Part shown: piece after piece, positions 9,357 through 16,304 of the stretch | Position numbering within the stretch: position 1 is the first letter of the stretch | Layout: every line of letters starts with the position of its first letter | Assembly (NCBI GenBank): GCA_028823035.1 | Contig: JAPKCI010000023.1 | Span: 1-45,817, forward strand | DNA length: 45,817 nt | Direction of reading: 5' to 3' | From: Rubripirellula sp. | GTDB taxonomy: Bacteria > Planctomycetota > Planctomycetia > Pirellulales > Pirellulaceae | Notes under the pieces: generated by a model | Database searches by the model: none | The model's input: only the letters and a program-made list of their open reading frames with translations | Told to the model about the DNA's origin: nothing | Made by a program: the position numbers and the translations under genes

Positions 9357-10436
9357 TCACAGGGTGGGTAGGCTGACTTTGGGGGGTTGATTGGCTGCTC
9401 GTATCGCCAACTCACGCACCACAGCTTTTGTGATCGCATCCAAAGGAGCCCGTGATGTGTCGTTGGTCTCGATCACTTCGGCCAACTTGCCCTCGTCCCC
9501 TGCTGTGCGAAGCGTGACGTCGATCGGAAGTCCACCGAGAAACGGCACGCTCAGTTCTTCTGCTTTTTTCCGTGCGCCACCTTTGCCAAAAATGTCATAG
9601 GTCTTGCCGCAGTCAGGACACTGGAAGCCACTCATGTTCTCGACCATCCCAAGGATTGGAATTTCGACCTTGCGGAACATGCTGATCGCCTTCATTGCAT
9701 CGAGCAAAGCAACTTCCTGAGGCGTGCATACGATGACGGCACCTGCCAAGGGAAGTGCTTGTGACAGGGTCAAGGCAACATCACCCGTGCCTGGTGGCAT
9801 GTCGATAATCAAATAGTCAAGTTCGCCCCAATCCGTATCACCGAGAAACTGGTTGATCGAACCATGCAACATAGGGCCTCGCCAAATGACTGCCTGGTCA
9901 GGTTCGACAAGAAAACCCATCGACATGACTGGTAGGTCATTTCCGAGCTTGATTGGTTCAATGCGTTTTTGTGCTGTTAACGCTGGTCGCCCCGAAAGTC
10001 CGAGCAGGTGGGGTATGCTGGGACCATAGACATCTGCATCCATCAAACCGACTTTGGAACCAAAGCGACGTAAGGTCAATGCGATGGATGCTGCGACGGT
10101 GCTTTTGCCAACACCTCCTTTACCACTCCCCACAGCAATCACGCTCTTTGCCTTGAGTGCGATTTGGCCGACGCGCGCTGGTGGACGCGGGTGATCAACG
10201 AACACGACGTTGACCTTGCTGCCTGGTGCGACCGCAACCACTTTCGATTTCAACACGTCTGACAGTTCATCGGCCATCGGTGCACTGTGGGTCGTCAGTC
10301 CAACGGTGATTTCGGCACGGTTCTCATCCACCGTTACATTCTTGATTTGGCCCATGGAATCCAGTGGCCGTCCCGTCTCGGGATCAGGGTGATCGGCAAC
10401 AGCGTTCCGCACAATTTCGATGGACAGGATGCTCAT
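9357..10436 (-). CDS. mrp: Mrp/ApbC-type Fe-S cluster carrier ATPase
   Basis: Scaffold/carrier P-loop ATPase that delivers Fe-S clusters to apoproteins in the cytoplasm. The 359 aa start with a MIP18 (DUF59) domain (about 1-85), followed by the ParA/MinD-like ATPase: deviant Walker A GKGGVGKS at 105-112, MPPGTGD at 213-219, and CPDC (Cys273, Cys276), the cluster-bridging motif of the dimer. Length and domain order match bacterial Mrp. The start is ATG at 10434-10436. It is the last gene of a minus-strand run, 220 bp after the 140-aa orphan, and that gap carries two hairpins, so it probably has its own promoter. Confidence 0.96.
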   Translation of the reverse strand: MSILSIEIVRNAVADHPDPETGRPLDSMGQIKNVTVDENRAEITVGLTTHSAPMADELSDVLKSKVVAVAPGSKVNVVFVDHPRPPARVGQIALKAKSVIAVGSGKGGVGKSTVAASIALTLRRFGSKVGLMDADVYGPSIPHLLGLSGRPALTAQKRIEPIKLGNDLPVMSMGFLVEPDQAVIWRGPMLHGSINQFLGDTDWGELDYLIIDMPPGTGDVALTLSQALPLAGAVIVCTPQEVALLDAMKAISMFRKVEIPILGMVENMSGFQCPDCGKTYDIFGKGGARKKAEELSVPFLGGLPIDVTLRTAGDEGKLAEVIETNDTSRAPLDAITKAVVRELAIRAANQPPKVSLPTL

Positions 10437-10485
10437 GATTGCTCTTGTAACCTTGTTAGAAGGCAGTGTTTGCAGTGTTTCAGGA

Positions 10486-10557
10486 CGAATAGGGTAGATC
10501 TATTCGATTGGCAGGGAGGCGAGCTAACGGAACTGAAACAGTGAGGAAAGTCACTGT
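10486..10557. promoter_or_regulatory. Two perfect inverted repeats upstream of mrp
   Basis: CGAATAG (10486-10492) and CTATTCG (10500-10506) form a 7-bp stem with a 7-nt loop. ACAGTGA (10538-10544) and TCACTGT (10551-10557) form a second 7-bp stem with a 6-nt loop. Both lie 50-120 bp before the mrp start. Neither has a T-run typical of a terminator. They could be operator palindromes or leader structures; no regulator can be named. Confidence 0.4.
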
Positions 10558-10656
10558 ATTTGATCTATCTCAGGAGTCATGTACTGATCGTTGGATCCGT
10601 GGGGCCAATTCCCCTGATTCATGAAAGGTGCCAACCAGATCGATGAACCGGGTAGC

Positions 10657-11079
10657 CTAGTCTATGACTTGGGTCCACCTTGCGAAGTGGAGGTGAATCA
10701 TTCGGGTCAGACGAGTCAAGTCTTCGGGATGCTCGACCATGGCAGAAACAGGGTAGGGCGTCAGGCACAGTCGTTCCCGATGACTGAGCTGGTGACAGGC
10801 AACAATTTGCAGTGTTCGCGGATTCAGATCCGCTGTCCGGGCTAATGAATCGCAGCTCAAGGCAAGAGATTCTCGGCGGGTTTCCCACAACACAATCGAG
10901 GGTACCGGTCGGGCCAATTTGGCAAGAACTTGATCTCGCTCGGCTGATTCTATGTTTGGGACCAGTTCCGGCGGGACGATTTCTGCTCCAAATCGTCGGA
11001 CGGCAGTAAGCCATCGGCCGCCAGCCTCGCAGATTAGCCAAGGACGGATCACGCCGGGATCAACCAAGGACAAGTCCAT
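10657..11079 (-). CDS. Conserved-looking 140-aa protein of unknown function, coupled to the enhancer-binding-like regulator
   Basis: I do not recognise this protein. It is soluble, with no signal peptide or membrane segment, and has blocks that look conserved: IRPWLICEAGGRWL near the N-terminus, PSIVLWETRRES in the middle and a C-terminal half rich in R, H and L (LSHRERLCLT). The ATG at 11077-11079 follows directly on the TGA (11080-11082) of the upstream regulator gene, a TGAATG junction that implies translational coupling and a shared job. Another frame over the same DNA gives an Arg/Ser-rich reading with low plausibility, so I chose this one. It could be a partner or target-binding protein of the regulator; this is inference from position only. 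Confidence 0.68.
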   Translation of the reverse strand: MDLSLVDPGVIRPWLICEAGGRWLTAVRRFGAEIVPPELVPNIESAERDQVLAKLARPVPSIVLWETRRESLALSCDSLARTADLNPRTLQIVACHQLSHRERLCLTPYPVSAMVEHPEDLTRLTRMIHLHFARWTQVID

Positions 11080-12489
11080 TCAGCGGGATTCCTTGCGTGG
11101 CAGACTTGTTGGCGAATGTTCGTCGAGGCGACGAATCAACCGTGCCCGACTGATCCCAAGCCGCCGGGCCGCTTCTGCCCGGTTGCCATCAGCCGCTTCG
11201 AGTGTTTCCCGAATCAAACGTAATTCATATCGTTGAAGGGCATCATCAAGCGACAGTTTAATGTGCTTGGCACGTTTCAGGGGTGCACCCGGTTGGTAGG
11301 AACGGATTGCCAGCGGCAAGTGTTTGACGGCGATGATGCTTCCGGTCGCTGTTCGAATCGCATAGCGGATGGCATCCTCCAATTCCTCGTGATTGCCCGG
11401 CCATGGATAGATCACCAAAGCATCAAGAGCAGCGCGGCTGATTCTTTCAGCAGGACCCTCACCTGCCGCGTGCCGGGCATCAAGCATCGCGGTGGCCATC
11501 ATAGGTACATCTTCGACCCGAGCAGCCAATTCACGGTTCACGACAGTCAGCGAGCTGATTACATCGATCAGTTGAGGACACAAGCCACGTGCCCTCTCTT
11601 CGTCCAAGGACAGCGTTTCACTGATAACGTCGTCTTCGTGAGCGTTCAATTCCAGCAGTTGTGTTCCACACATGGCCAACAGTCTCAGACGGCCTGAAAA
11701 AGTATCCAGCAAGCTGGCCAACCGCTGTTGAGCTTCGAAAGGCATTTCATCCAAGCCTCGAACGAGCGCGGTGACACGGGCTTCCTTGGCTTCCGCCAGA
11801 TGATGCAGAGCAGGCATCAGGGTGGCGTCGAGAAGTTCAGAATCCATCAGAGGACCTTCTACGTTGACCAGGTTTTCTCCCGGGGCAGATAGTTCGTGAA
11901 TCCGTGCCAGAATCGACTCGCCACCGGAACCAGGCGGTCCAAAGAATCCGACATCCGTTCGGATCGATGACGCAACCAGCATGCGGCGGCGCAGGCGTCT
12001 GGCAAGATTCGAAGTACCAGCGGTGATGTTTGTCGCGATTGTGGCGTTGCGACGCCTCCAAGAATCAAGTTGTTGCCGTATTGCAACCGCATCCTTCAAT
12101 TCTGGGTCGGGCACCCGATCGTCAAAATTTCCCGCGACGGCAATCACGAGTGCAGCATCGCCATCGCCGAGCCGTACGAATCGGACTTCCCGGTTCGTTC
12201 CGCGGTGTTGATCAACGATAGGGGGGGTGATCCGCAGGGATGCGGTGCCCCGCCCAGAGAGTTCCGCAGGTGGCGCCAGTGCTGCCGCGATCAAATCGAG
12301 TCGGTCATTGGATATCGGCGCACCGGCAACCGAGCGACGATCCAGCAGCAACTCGCACTCAACCCCCAGCCATTCACTACAGCCGGATGACAAATAAATC
12401 AGCTTACCGGTCGGGCTGATCGCCCATACCGGTGCTTTCGATTTGTCTAACAGCCGCGCAAACGGCCGGATTCCGGTTCCAGATGCCAT
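11080..12489 (-). CDS. Enhancer-binding-protein-like regulator with degenerate AAA+ domain
   Basis: The 469 aa follow the plan of NtrC-type sigma-54 activators: an N-terminal PAS-like segment (about 12-60, APVWAISPTGKLIYLSSG), an AAA+ region (about 160-380), and a Fis-type helix-turn-helix (434-455, DGNRAEAARRLGISRARL). The AAA+ tail keeps YPWPGN at 361-366. The working parts are gone: Walker A reads GPPGSGGES (184-192) without the lysine; the Walker B region reads TALVRGLDEMP (240-250) with both acidic residues replaced; the GAFTGA loop that contacts sigma-54 is missing. It should therefore bind DNA but not hydrolyse ATP or remodel sigma-54 polymerase. The family identity is established by layout; the loss of function is inference. 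Coupled downstream to the 140-aa orphan. Confidence 0.85.
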   Translation of the reverse strand: MASGTGIRPFARLLDKSKAPVWAISPTGKLIYLSSGCSEWLGVECELLLDRRSVAGAPISNDRLDLIAAALAPPAELSGRGTASLRITPPIVDQHRGTNREVRFVRLGDGDAALVIAVAGNFDDRVPDPELKDAVAIRQQLDSWRRRNATIATNITAGTSNLARRLRRRMLVASSIRTDVGFFGPPGSGGESILARIHELSAPGENLVNVEGPLMDSELLDATLMPALHHLAEAKEARVTALVRGLDEMPFEAQQRLASLLDTFSGRLRLLAMCGTQLLELNAHEDDVISETLSLDEERARGLCPQLIDVISSLTVVNRELAARVEDVPMMATAMLDARHAAGEGPAERISRAALDALVIYPWPGNHEELEDAIRYAIRTATGSIIAVKHLPLAIRSYQPGAPLKRAKHIKLSLDDALQRYELRLIRETLEAADGNRAEAARRLGISRARLIRRLDEHSPTSLPRKESR

Positions 12490-12597
12490 CGGTTCCGCCA
12501 GCGAAATCGGTTGATGTGATAAACAGCAAACGCCTGACCAGCGAATTCACCAGTTACAGCACTTCAAGCTCATCAGCCGAGTGAGATGACGAAGCCT

Positions 12598-12921
12598 CTA
12601 AAAGACATCGAGGATGAAGTGGTGTCCGGTGTGGAACCGGCGACTGCTCGGGTAATAGTTGTGCCACTTCTTGTTGTACACGGGAATCCGCATCTCTGGC
12701 GGATAACGGTGATACAAGCTGTCACTACTCTTGAAGTAGTCCTGACCCCAGAAATTCTGGGGATAGTAGACGTACGGATAGTGGTAAAAGCGATTCCAAT
12801 CACGGAAATCCGGCTGACCACCCCAAGCACGACCATAGGCCCGCTGGTCAGCCGAAACGGTGTCAGACAAAGCGACGTAACTGCAGGACAGTACGGCGGC
12901 GATCAAAAGATGACGAAGCAT
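12598..12921 (-). CDS. Small secreted Tyr-rich protein
   Basis: A 107-aa protein with a signal peptide (LIAAVLSCSYVALSD, cleavage near SADQ) and a short mature part rich in Y, H, W, P and R, with motifs such as YPYVYYPQNFWG, RYPPEMRIPVYNKKW and a C-terminal GHHFILDVF. The regular aromatic pattern looks strongly constrained, and I recall similar short secreted proteins in planctomycetes, but no function is known to me. I chose the ATG at 12919-12921 because GGGGGA lies about nine nucleotides upstream; a longer reading from 12957 lacks this. It lies 108 bp before the enhancer-binding-like regulator on the same strand. Confidence 0.75.
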   Translation of the reverse strand: MLRHLLIAAVLSCSYVALSDTVSADQRAYGRAWGGQPDFRDWNRFYHYPYVYYPQNFWGQDYFKSSDSLYHRYPPEMRIPVYNKKWHNYYPSSRRFHTGHHFILDVF

Positions 12922-13387
12922 CACTGCGTTCCCCCTCGAGACGTACGATCTCGCCACGTTAGGGGCGAGTATCGCGGGAATATTTGGCTAATTCCGGGAC
13001 CATCGGCTGACACACTGAGTCTTCAGCGGTTTGGCACCGGCTGTCGGATCGCGGTGTTCGAGGTTCACAAAAGTGCGATTCTACGCCTAAAACAAGACGT
13101 AATCCGCTTTTGAGCTCGGCAACACAACCCGACGTACCGTCACTATCGGCATGTTGGGTAGCATCGGTTGAGCCGTTCAGGGGTGGATTGTGCTGCGAAA
13201 AACTCTCGGGAAGCCGTTCACTAAACACCAGAACGACTTCTCATCGACCGTCTCAGCCACCTATGATTACCTAACCACCCCGCTCGATCCTCAGGAACGG
13301 CGGCGTGAATGATCGTAAGACCCCCATGATCCTAGGAACTAGGAGCTGACGGGTCTGCATCCTTTCCTTTGCCCCGTGGTATATCGC
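12922..13387. other. Divergent intergenic region (466 bp)
   Basis: It separates the Tyr-rich secreted gene (-) from the CPFC gene (+). No frame on either strand has a recognisable product. The one notable structure is the nested hairpin at 13318-13356. Promoters for both genes presumably lie here, but I cannot pick a -35/-10 pair with confidence. Confidence 0.5.
13318..13356. promoter_or_regulatory. Nested hairpin before the CPFC gene
   Basis: AGACCC (13318-13323) pairs with GGGTCT (13351-13356), and inside it CCTAG (13331-13335) pairs with CTAGG (13339-13343) over a GAA loop. The structure ends 31 nt before the ATG and would lie in the leader RNA. No T-run follows, so a terminator is unlikely. 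Confidence 0.4.
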
Positions 13388-14827
13388 ATGCTCGTATCGC
13401 ATTCCCCGATTCGGCTGACTGTTATCGTCCTATTGATCCTGTTCGGTGCTACATCGAGTTTGTTGGCATGGGCCTGTCCCTTTTGCAATGCCGTCTCTCA
13501 GACGCTCAGACAAGAGATGGCAGCCATGGATGCCGTGGTGATCGCCACCTCCTTGCAAAGCGATCTGACCCGCAACAAGGAAACGGGTGAAGTGCTGATG
13601 AAGGTCGAAAAGGTGTTGAAGGGCTCCGATTTGATCAAGGTGGGCCAGGAAGTCAAAGCAATCTATTACGGTGAAGTCAGTGTTGGTCGCCGATTCATGC
13701 TGTCGGGGGTCGATCCTCCGGACCTGCAATGGTCCTGTTTGCCAGTTAGCACGCGAGCCGAAAAGTACATTGGTAGAATCACCGAATTACCAGACGATTC
13801 TCTGCAACGATTGCGTTTTTATCACGACTACCTGCAGGATGAAGAATCGATGTTGGCTAGAGACGCCTACGATGAATTCGCGGTTGCCCCATACGATGGC
13901 ATCAAGAAGCTTGCTCCTGAAATGGATCGCGAGCAATTGTTACGCTGGATTGGTGACCCAGAAATGGCAACCGACCGCAAACGACTGTACCTGACGATGT
14001 TGGGCGTTTGTGGTGACGAAAAGGATCTGCCATTCCTCGAAAAAATGCTACGCAGCACTCAGAAGAGCACGCGTGGTGGGCTTGATGCGTTGATCGCATG
14101 CTATCTGACCTTGGCCGGTGAGGATGGGTTGCCATTGGTCAACGAGCTCTTTCTTGACAACGGCAAAGCACCCTATGCCGATACCTACGCGGCCATCATG
14201 GCAGTCAGGTTCCACGGCACAGAGGGAGACGTGATTCCCCGCAGTGCTCTGGTCGAATCTTTGCACCATGTGCTGGACCGTAAGGATCTGGCTGATCTGG
14301 TTATTCCCGACTTGGCCCGTTGGAGTGATTGGAGCCAGATCAATCGACTCGTCGATTTGTTCATCAAAGCGGATCCCGACAATAATTGGGTACGGGTTCC
14401 CGTTGTGAATTACCTGCGTGCTTGCCCTTTGCCAGAAGCCAAGCAAGCGCTCAAAAAATTGGAAGAAGTGGACCCCGAGAGCGTCCGACGTGCGAACACG
14501 TTCTTCTCAATCCCAGTCCCCAGTCGTGAGACGGGCAAGTCGGATTCGAATTCCTCTCTGGATCGTAAAAGTGACAGCAAACTGGTCGGTGGATTTTCCG
14601 CCTCAGGAGGTGGTTTCGGTAAAGGTGGTTTCGGTGACGAGGGCATTCTTGCCAAGCCGGGCCAGCCAATCGCGGCAACCGGGCCTCTGGCTACTGCTCA
14701 AGCCCCATCGTCGGGACAGGAAATGAACCCTTGGCGACTGACTTACGTATTGGGACTTGCGTTGGCGACTGTCATGATTGTCCAGTTTCTTCTGCTCTCC
14801 GGTGGAGCCCAGCCAGCCAGAGGATAG
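13388..14827 (+). CDS. Exported CPFC-motif protein with C-terminal membrane anchor
   Basis: 479 aa of unknown function. An N-terminal hydrophobic segment (about 8-28) leads straight into ACPFC (Cys30, Cys33). Next comes a beta-rich domain of about 110 residues (MDAVVIATSL, MKVEKVLKG, GRRFMLSG) whose pattern recalls NTR/TIMP-like domains that start with Cys-x-x-Cys. The middle (about 140-390) is helical and HEAT-like, then a low-complexity Gly/Ser stretch (SASGGGFGKGGFG), and one membrane helix near the C-terminus (LTYVLGLALATVMIVQFLLL). So it is exported and probably anchored at its C-terminus. A GTG four codons upstream (13376) is an alternative start. It leads a same-strand group with two CCFG proteins, 58 bp away. 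A role in metal or thiol chemistry at the envelope is speculation. Confidence 0.8.
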   Translation: MLVSHSPIRLTVIVLLILFGATSSLLAWACPFCNAVSQTLRQEMAAMDAVVIATSLQSDLTRNKETGEVLMKVEKVLKGSDLIKVGQEVKAIYYGEVSVGRRFMLSGVDPPDLQWSCLPVSTRAEKYIGRITELPDDSLQRLRFYHDYLQDEESMLARDAYDEFAVAPYDGIKKLAPEMDREQLLRWIGDPEMATDRKRLYLTMLGVCGDEKDLPFLEKMLRSTQKSTRGGLDALIACYLTLAGEDGLPLVNELFLDNGKAPYADTYAAIMAVRFHGTEGDVIPRSALVESLHHVLDRKDLADLVIPDLARWSDWSQINRLVDLFIKADPDNNWVRVPVVNYLRACPLPEAKQALKKLEEVDPESVRRANTFFSIPVPSRETGKSDSNSSLDRKSDSKLVGGFSASGGGFGKGGFGDEGILAKPGQPIAATGPLATAQAPSSGQEMNPWRLTYVLGLALATVMIVQFLLLSGGAQPARG

Positions 14828-14885
14828 TCATCGACTATGAGTGGAGTCGCCGCTCTGCCGAGTGCCATGTTGTTGAAATAGAAAA

Positions 14886-15563
14886 ATGTCAGCTGATGTT
14901 CAGATGAGTTCCGCCAGAGATGAGGTGGAGTTTCCCTATCGGGCGCTAAGTTCGGTAGCGATCGCTTCGGTGGTGTGTGCGGTTCTTGCCGCCTTGTTCG
15001 GATTTTTCTTCTGGCCCGGTCTGGGTTTTTCCCTGCTCGGCATAATCTTGGGATTTCTTGGCTACCGCCAGATCAAACGATTTCCGCAGGAGTTTGCAGG
15101 TCATGCTTTGGCGACTACCGGGGTCGTGTTGAATCTGCTTGTGGTGGTCGGTGGCGTATCGATGCACAGCTACATCTATCTGACGGAGGTTCCCGACGGG
15201 TACACCCGTGTCCATTTTTGGGAATTGCAGCAGGCATCCAGTGCGGCGCAGGATAAACCGAGTTCAAAAGCTTTTGAACTCGACGGCAACGCTATCTTTC
15301 TCAAGGGGTATATCCACCCTTCTTCGGGTAGCGGTTTACTGAAGCGTTTCATTTTGGTTCCCGATCTTGGAACCTGTTGCTTTGGGGGCCAGCCCAAGAG
15401 CAGCGACATGATTGAGATCAATTTGCTCAACGGGCAAACGACGAAGGCGGGTCTGACGAAGAAAAAATTGGCCGGGACATTCATGCTCAACCAAGGTCCC
15501 CAGCAAGTAACGGACTTCGATAACAACGTCTTTTATCGAATGAAAGTCGATCAGATTCGCTGA
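14886..15563 (+). CDS. DUF4190-like membrane segment fused to a DUF3299-like CCFG domain
   Basis: 225 aa. Residues 20-95 hold two or three membrane helices in a DUF4190-like arrangement (VVCAVLAALFGFFFWPGLGFSLLG in two pieces with a GFLGYRQIKR turn). The remainder (about 125-225) is a beta-rich domain with IFLKGYIHPSS, then Cys164-Cys165 in TCCFGGQP, then VTDFDNNVFYRMK at the end. The strand pattern and CCFG motif match the following gene's C-terminal domain, which I take as DUF3299-like, a family without an assigned function that includes predicted lipoproteins next to export ABC systems. The domain would face the periplasm. It is the second gene of the trio. Confidence 0.78.
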   Translation: MSADVQMSSARDEVEFPYRALSSVAIASVVCAVLAALFGFFFWPGLGFSLLGIILGFLGYRQIKRFPQEFAGHALATTGVVLNLLVVVGGVSMHSYIYLTEVPDGYTRVHFWELQQASSAAQDKPSSKAFELDGNAIFLKGYIHPSSGSGLLKRFILVPDLGTCCFGGQPKSSDMIEINLLNGQTTKAGLTKKKLAGTFMLNQGPQQVTDFDNNVFYRMKVDQIR

Positions 15564-15611
15564 GGTACTCCGGTGCTGACTTTGATGTGTTCGCCGCACA
15601 TCACCGCAGGG

Positions 15612-15617
15612 TATAAT
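15612..15617 (+). promoter_or_regulatory. Possible -10 box (TATAAT) before the second CCFG gene
   Basis: A perfect TATAAT lies 46 bp before the ATG at 15663. The best -35 at 16-bp spacing is TTCGCC, a weak match. If real, the third gene has its own promoter besides read-through from the two upstream genes. Confidence 0.3.
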
Positions 15618-15662
15618 GGTGGTGGTGTAACAAGTCGGCTGACATTCACTCTCGAGCTAATC

Positions 15663-16271
15663 ATGATATTTCTGCGTTCCACGATGATCGTGAGTTCCAT
15701 TTTGTGGGCCGCAATGGCGCAGTCGGCGAACTCTCAGGAGAACGTGAAGGCGACAGGCCAAACGGCAAAGACGAGAGATCTAAAGACCAGTGATCAGGAC
15801 AAGCCGGTTGCAGGAAAACCTGATACCAGAACCAAGGTCGAAGTCCGCAAAAGCAGTCAGTCCTCGCGAGCCAAGGGCGACATCAATTTTGATGATCTGC
15901 AATTCAAAATTGAAAAAGATGCGAGCTTCAAACCAGCCATGCTGACGGACGATGTCAAGAAACTTGATGGTGTGTATGTCAAGCTGCGCGGTTATATCCT
16001 GCCCAGCACTCTGTTCAAGGAAACCAACATCGATCAGTTTGTCCTCGTCCGTGACAATCAGGAATGTTGCTTCGGACCGGGCGCAGCCCTGTTCGATTGC
16101 GTGATCATAGAAATGGTGCCTGGCAAGACGACGGACTTTGTTACGCGGCCCGTGACGGTCGAAGGCAAATTAAAGATTGATACCGAAAAGTACAAGTATC
16201 CCAACGGGGTGGGGCCACGCGGGGCCAGTCATTTTGCAATCTTCAAGATTGATGGCGTGAAGGTGAAGTAA
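15663..16271 (+). CDS. Exported DUF3299-like protein with CCFG motif
   Basis: 202 aa with a signal peptide (1-24, ending AQSANSQ), a Lys/Thr-rich linker (25-70), and a DUF3299-like domain (75-202): FDDLQFKIEKD, LRGYILPS, then Cys135-Cys136 in ECCFGPG, and a final HFAIFKIDGVKV strand. It repeats the fold of the preceding protein's C-terminal domain without its membrane helices, so the two look like a membrane-bound and a soluble paralogue. The ATG at 15663 was preferred to an upstream reading from 15573 because it places the signal peptide at the N-terminus. It converges with the DUF4432 gene, 33 bp apart. Function unknown; the vicinal cysteines could bind a metal or form a redox pair. Confidence 0.8.
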   Translation: MIFLRSTMIVSSILWAAMAQSANSQENVKATGQTAKTRDLKTSDQDKPVAGKPDTRTKVEVRKSSQSSRAKGDINFDDLQFKIEKDASFKPAMLTDDVKKLDGVYVKLRGYILPSTLFKETNIDQFVLVRDNQECCFGPGAALFDCVIIEMVPGKTTDFVTRPVTVEGKLKIDTEKYKYPNGVGPRGASHFAIFKIDGVKVK

Positions 16272-16304
16272 TCTTTCTGTTGCGGTTTGCTTCGGCGTTG
16301 CCAC

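Noticed and set aside
9108-9371. Plus-strand 87-codon frame after the terminator
   Set aside because: No ribosome-binding site, no motif, and it runs into the 3' end of mrp on the other strand.
10619-11041. Alternative minus-strand 140-codon frame overlapping the orphan gene
   Set aside because: Arg/Ser-rich composition typical of a shadow frame; the chosen frame is directly coupled to the upstream stop.
12586-13113. Plus-strand 175-codon frame across the Tyr-rich secreted gene
   Set aside because: It is antisense to a frame with a signal peptide and ribosome-binding site, and has no recognisable motif of its own.
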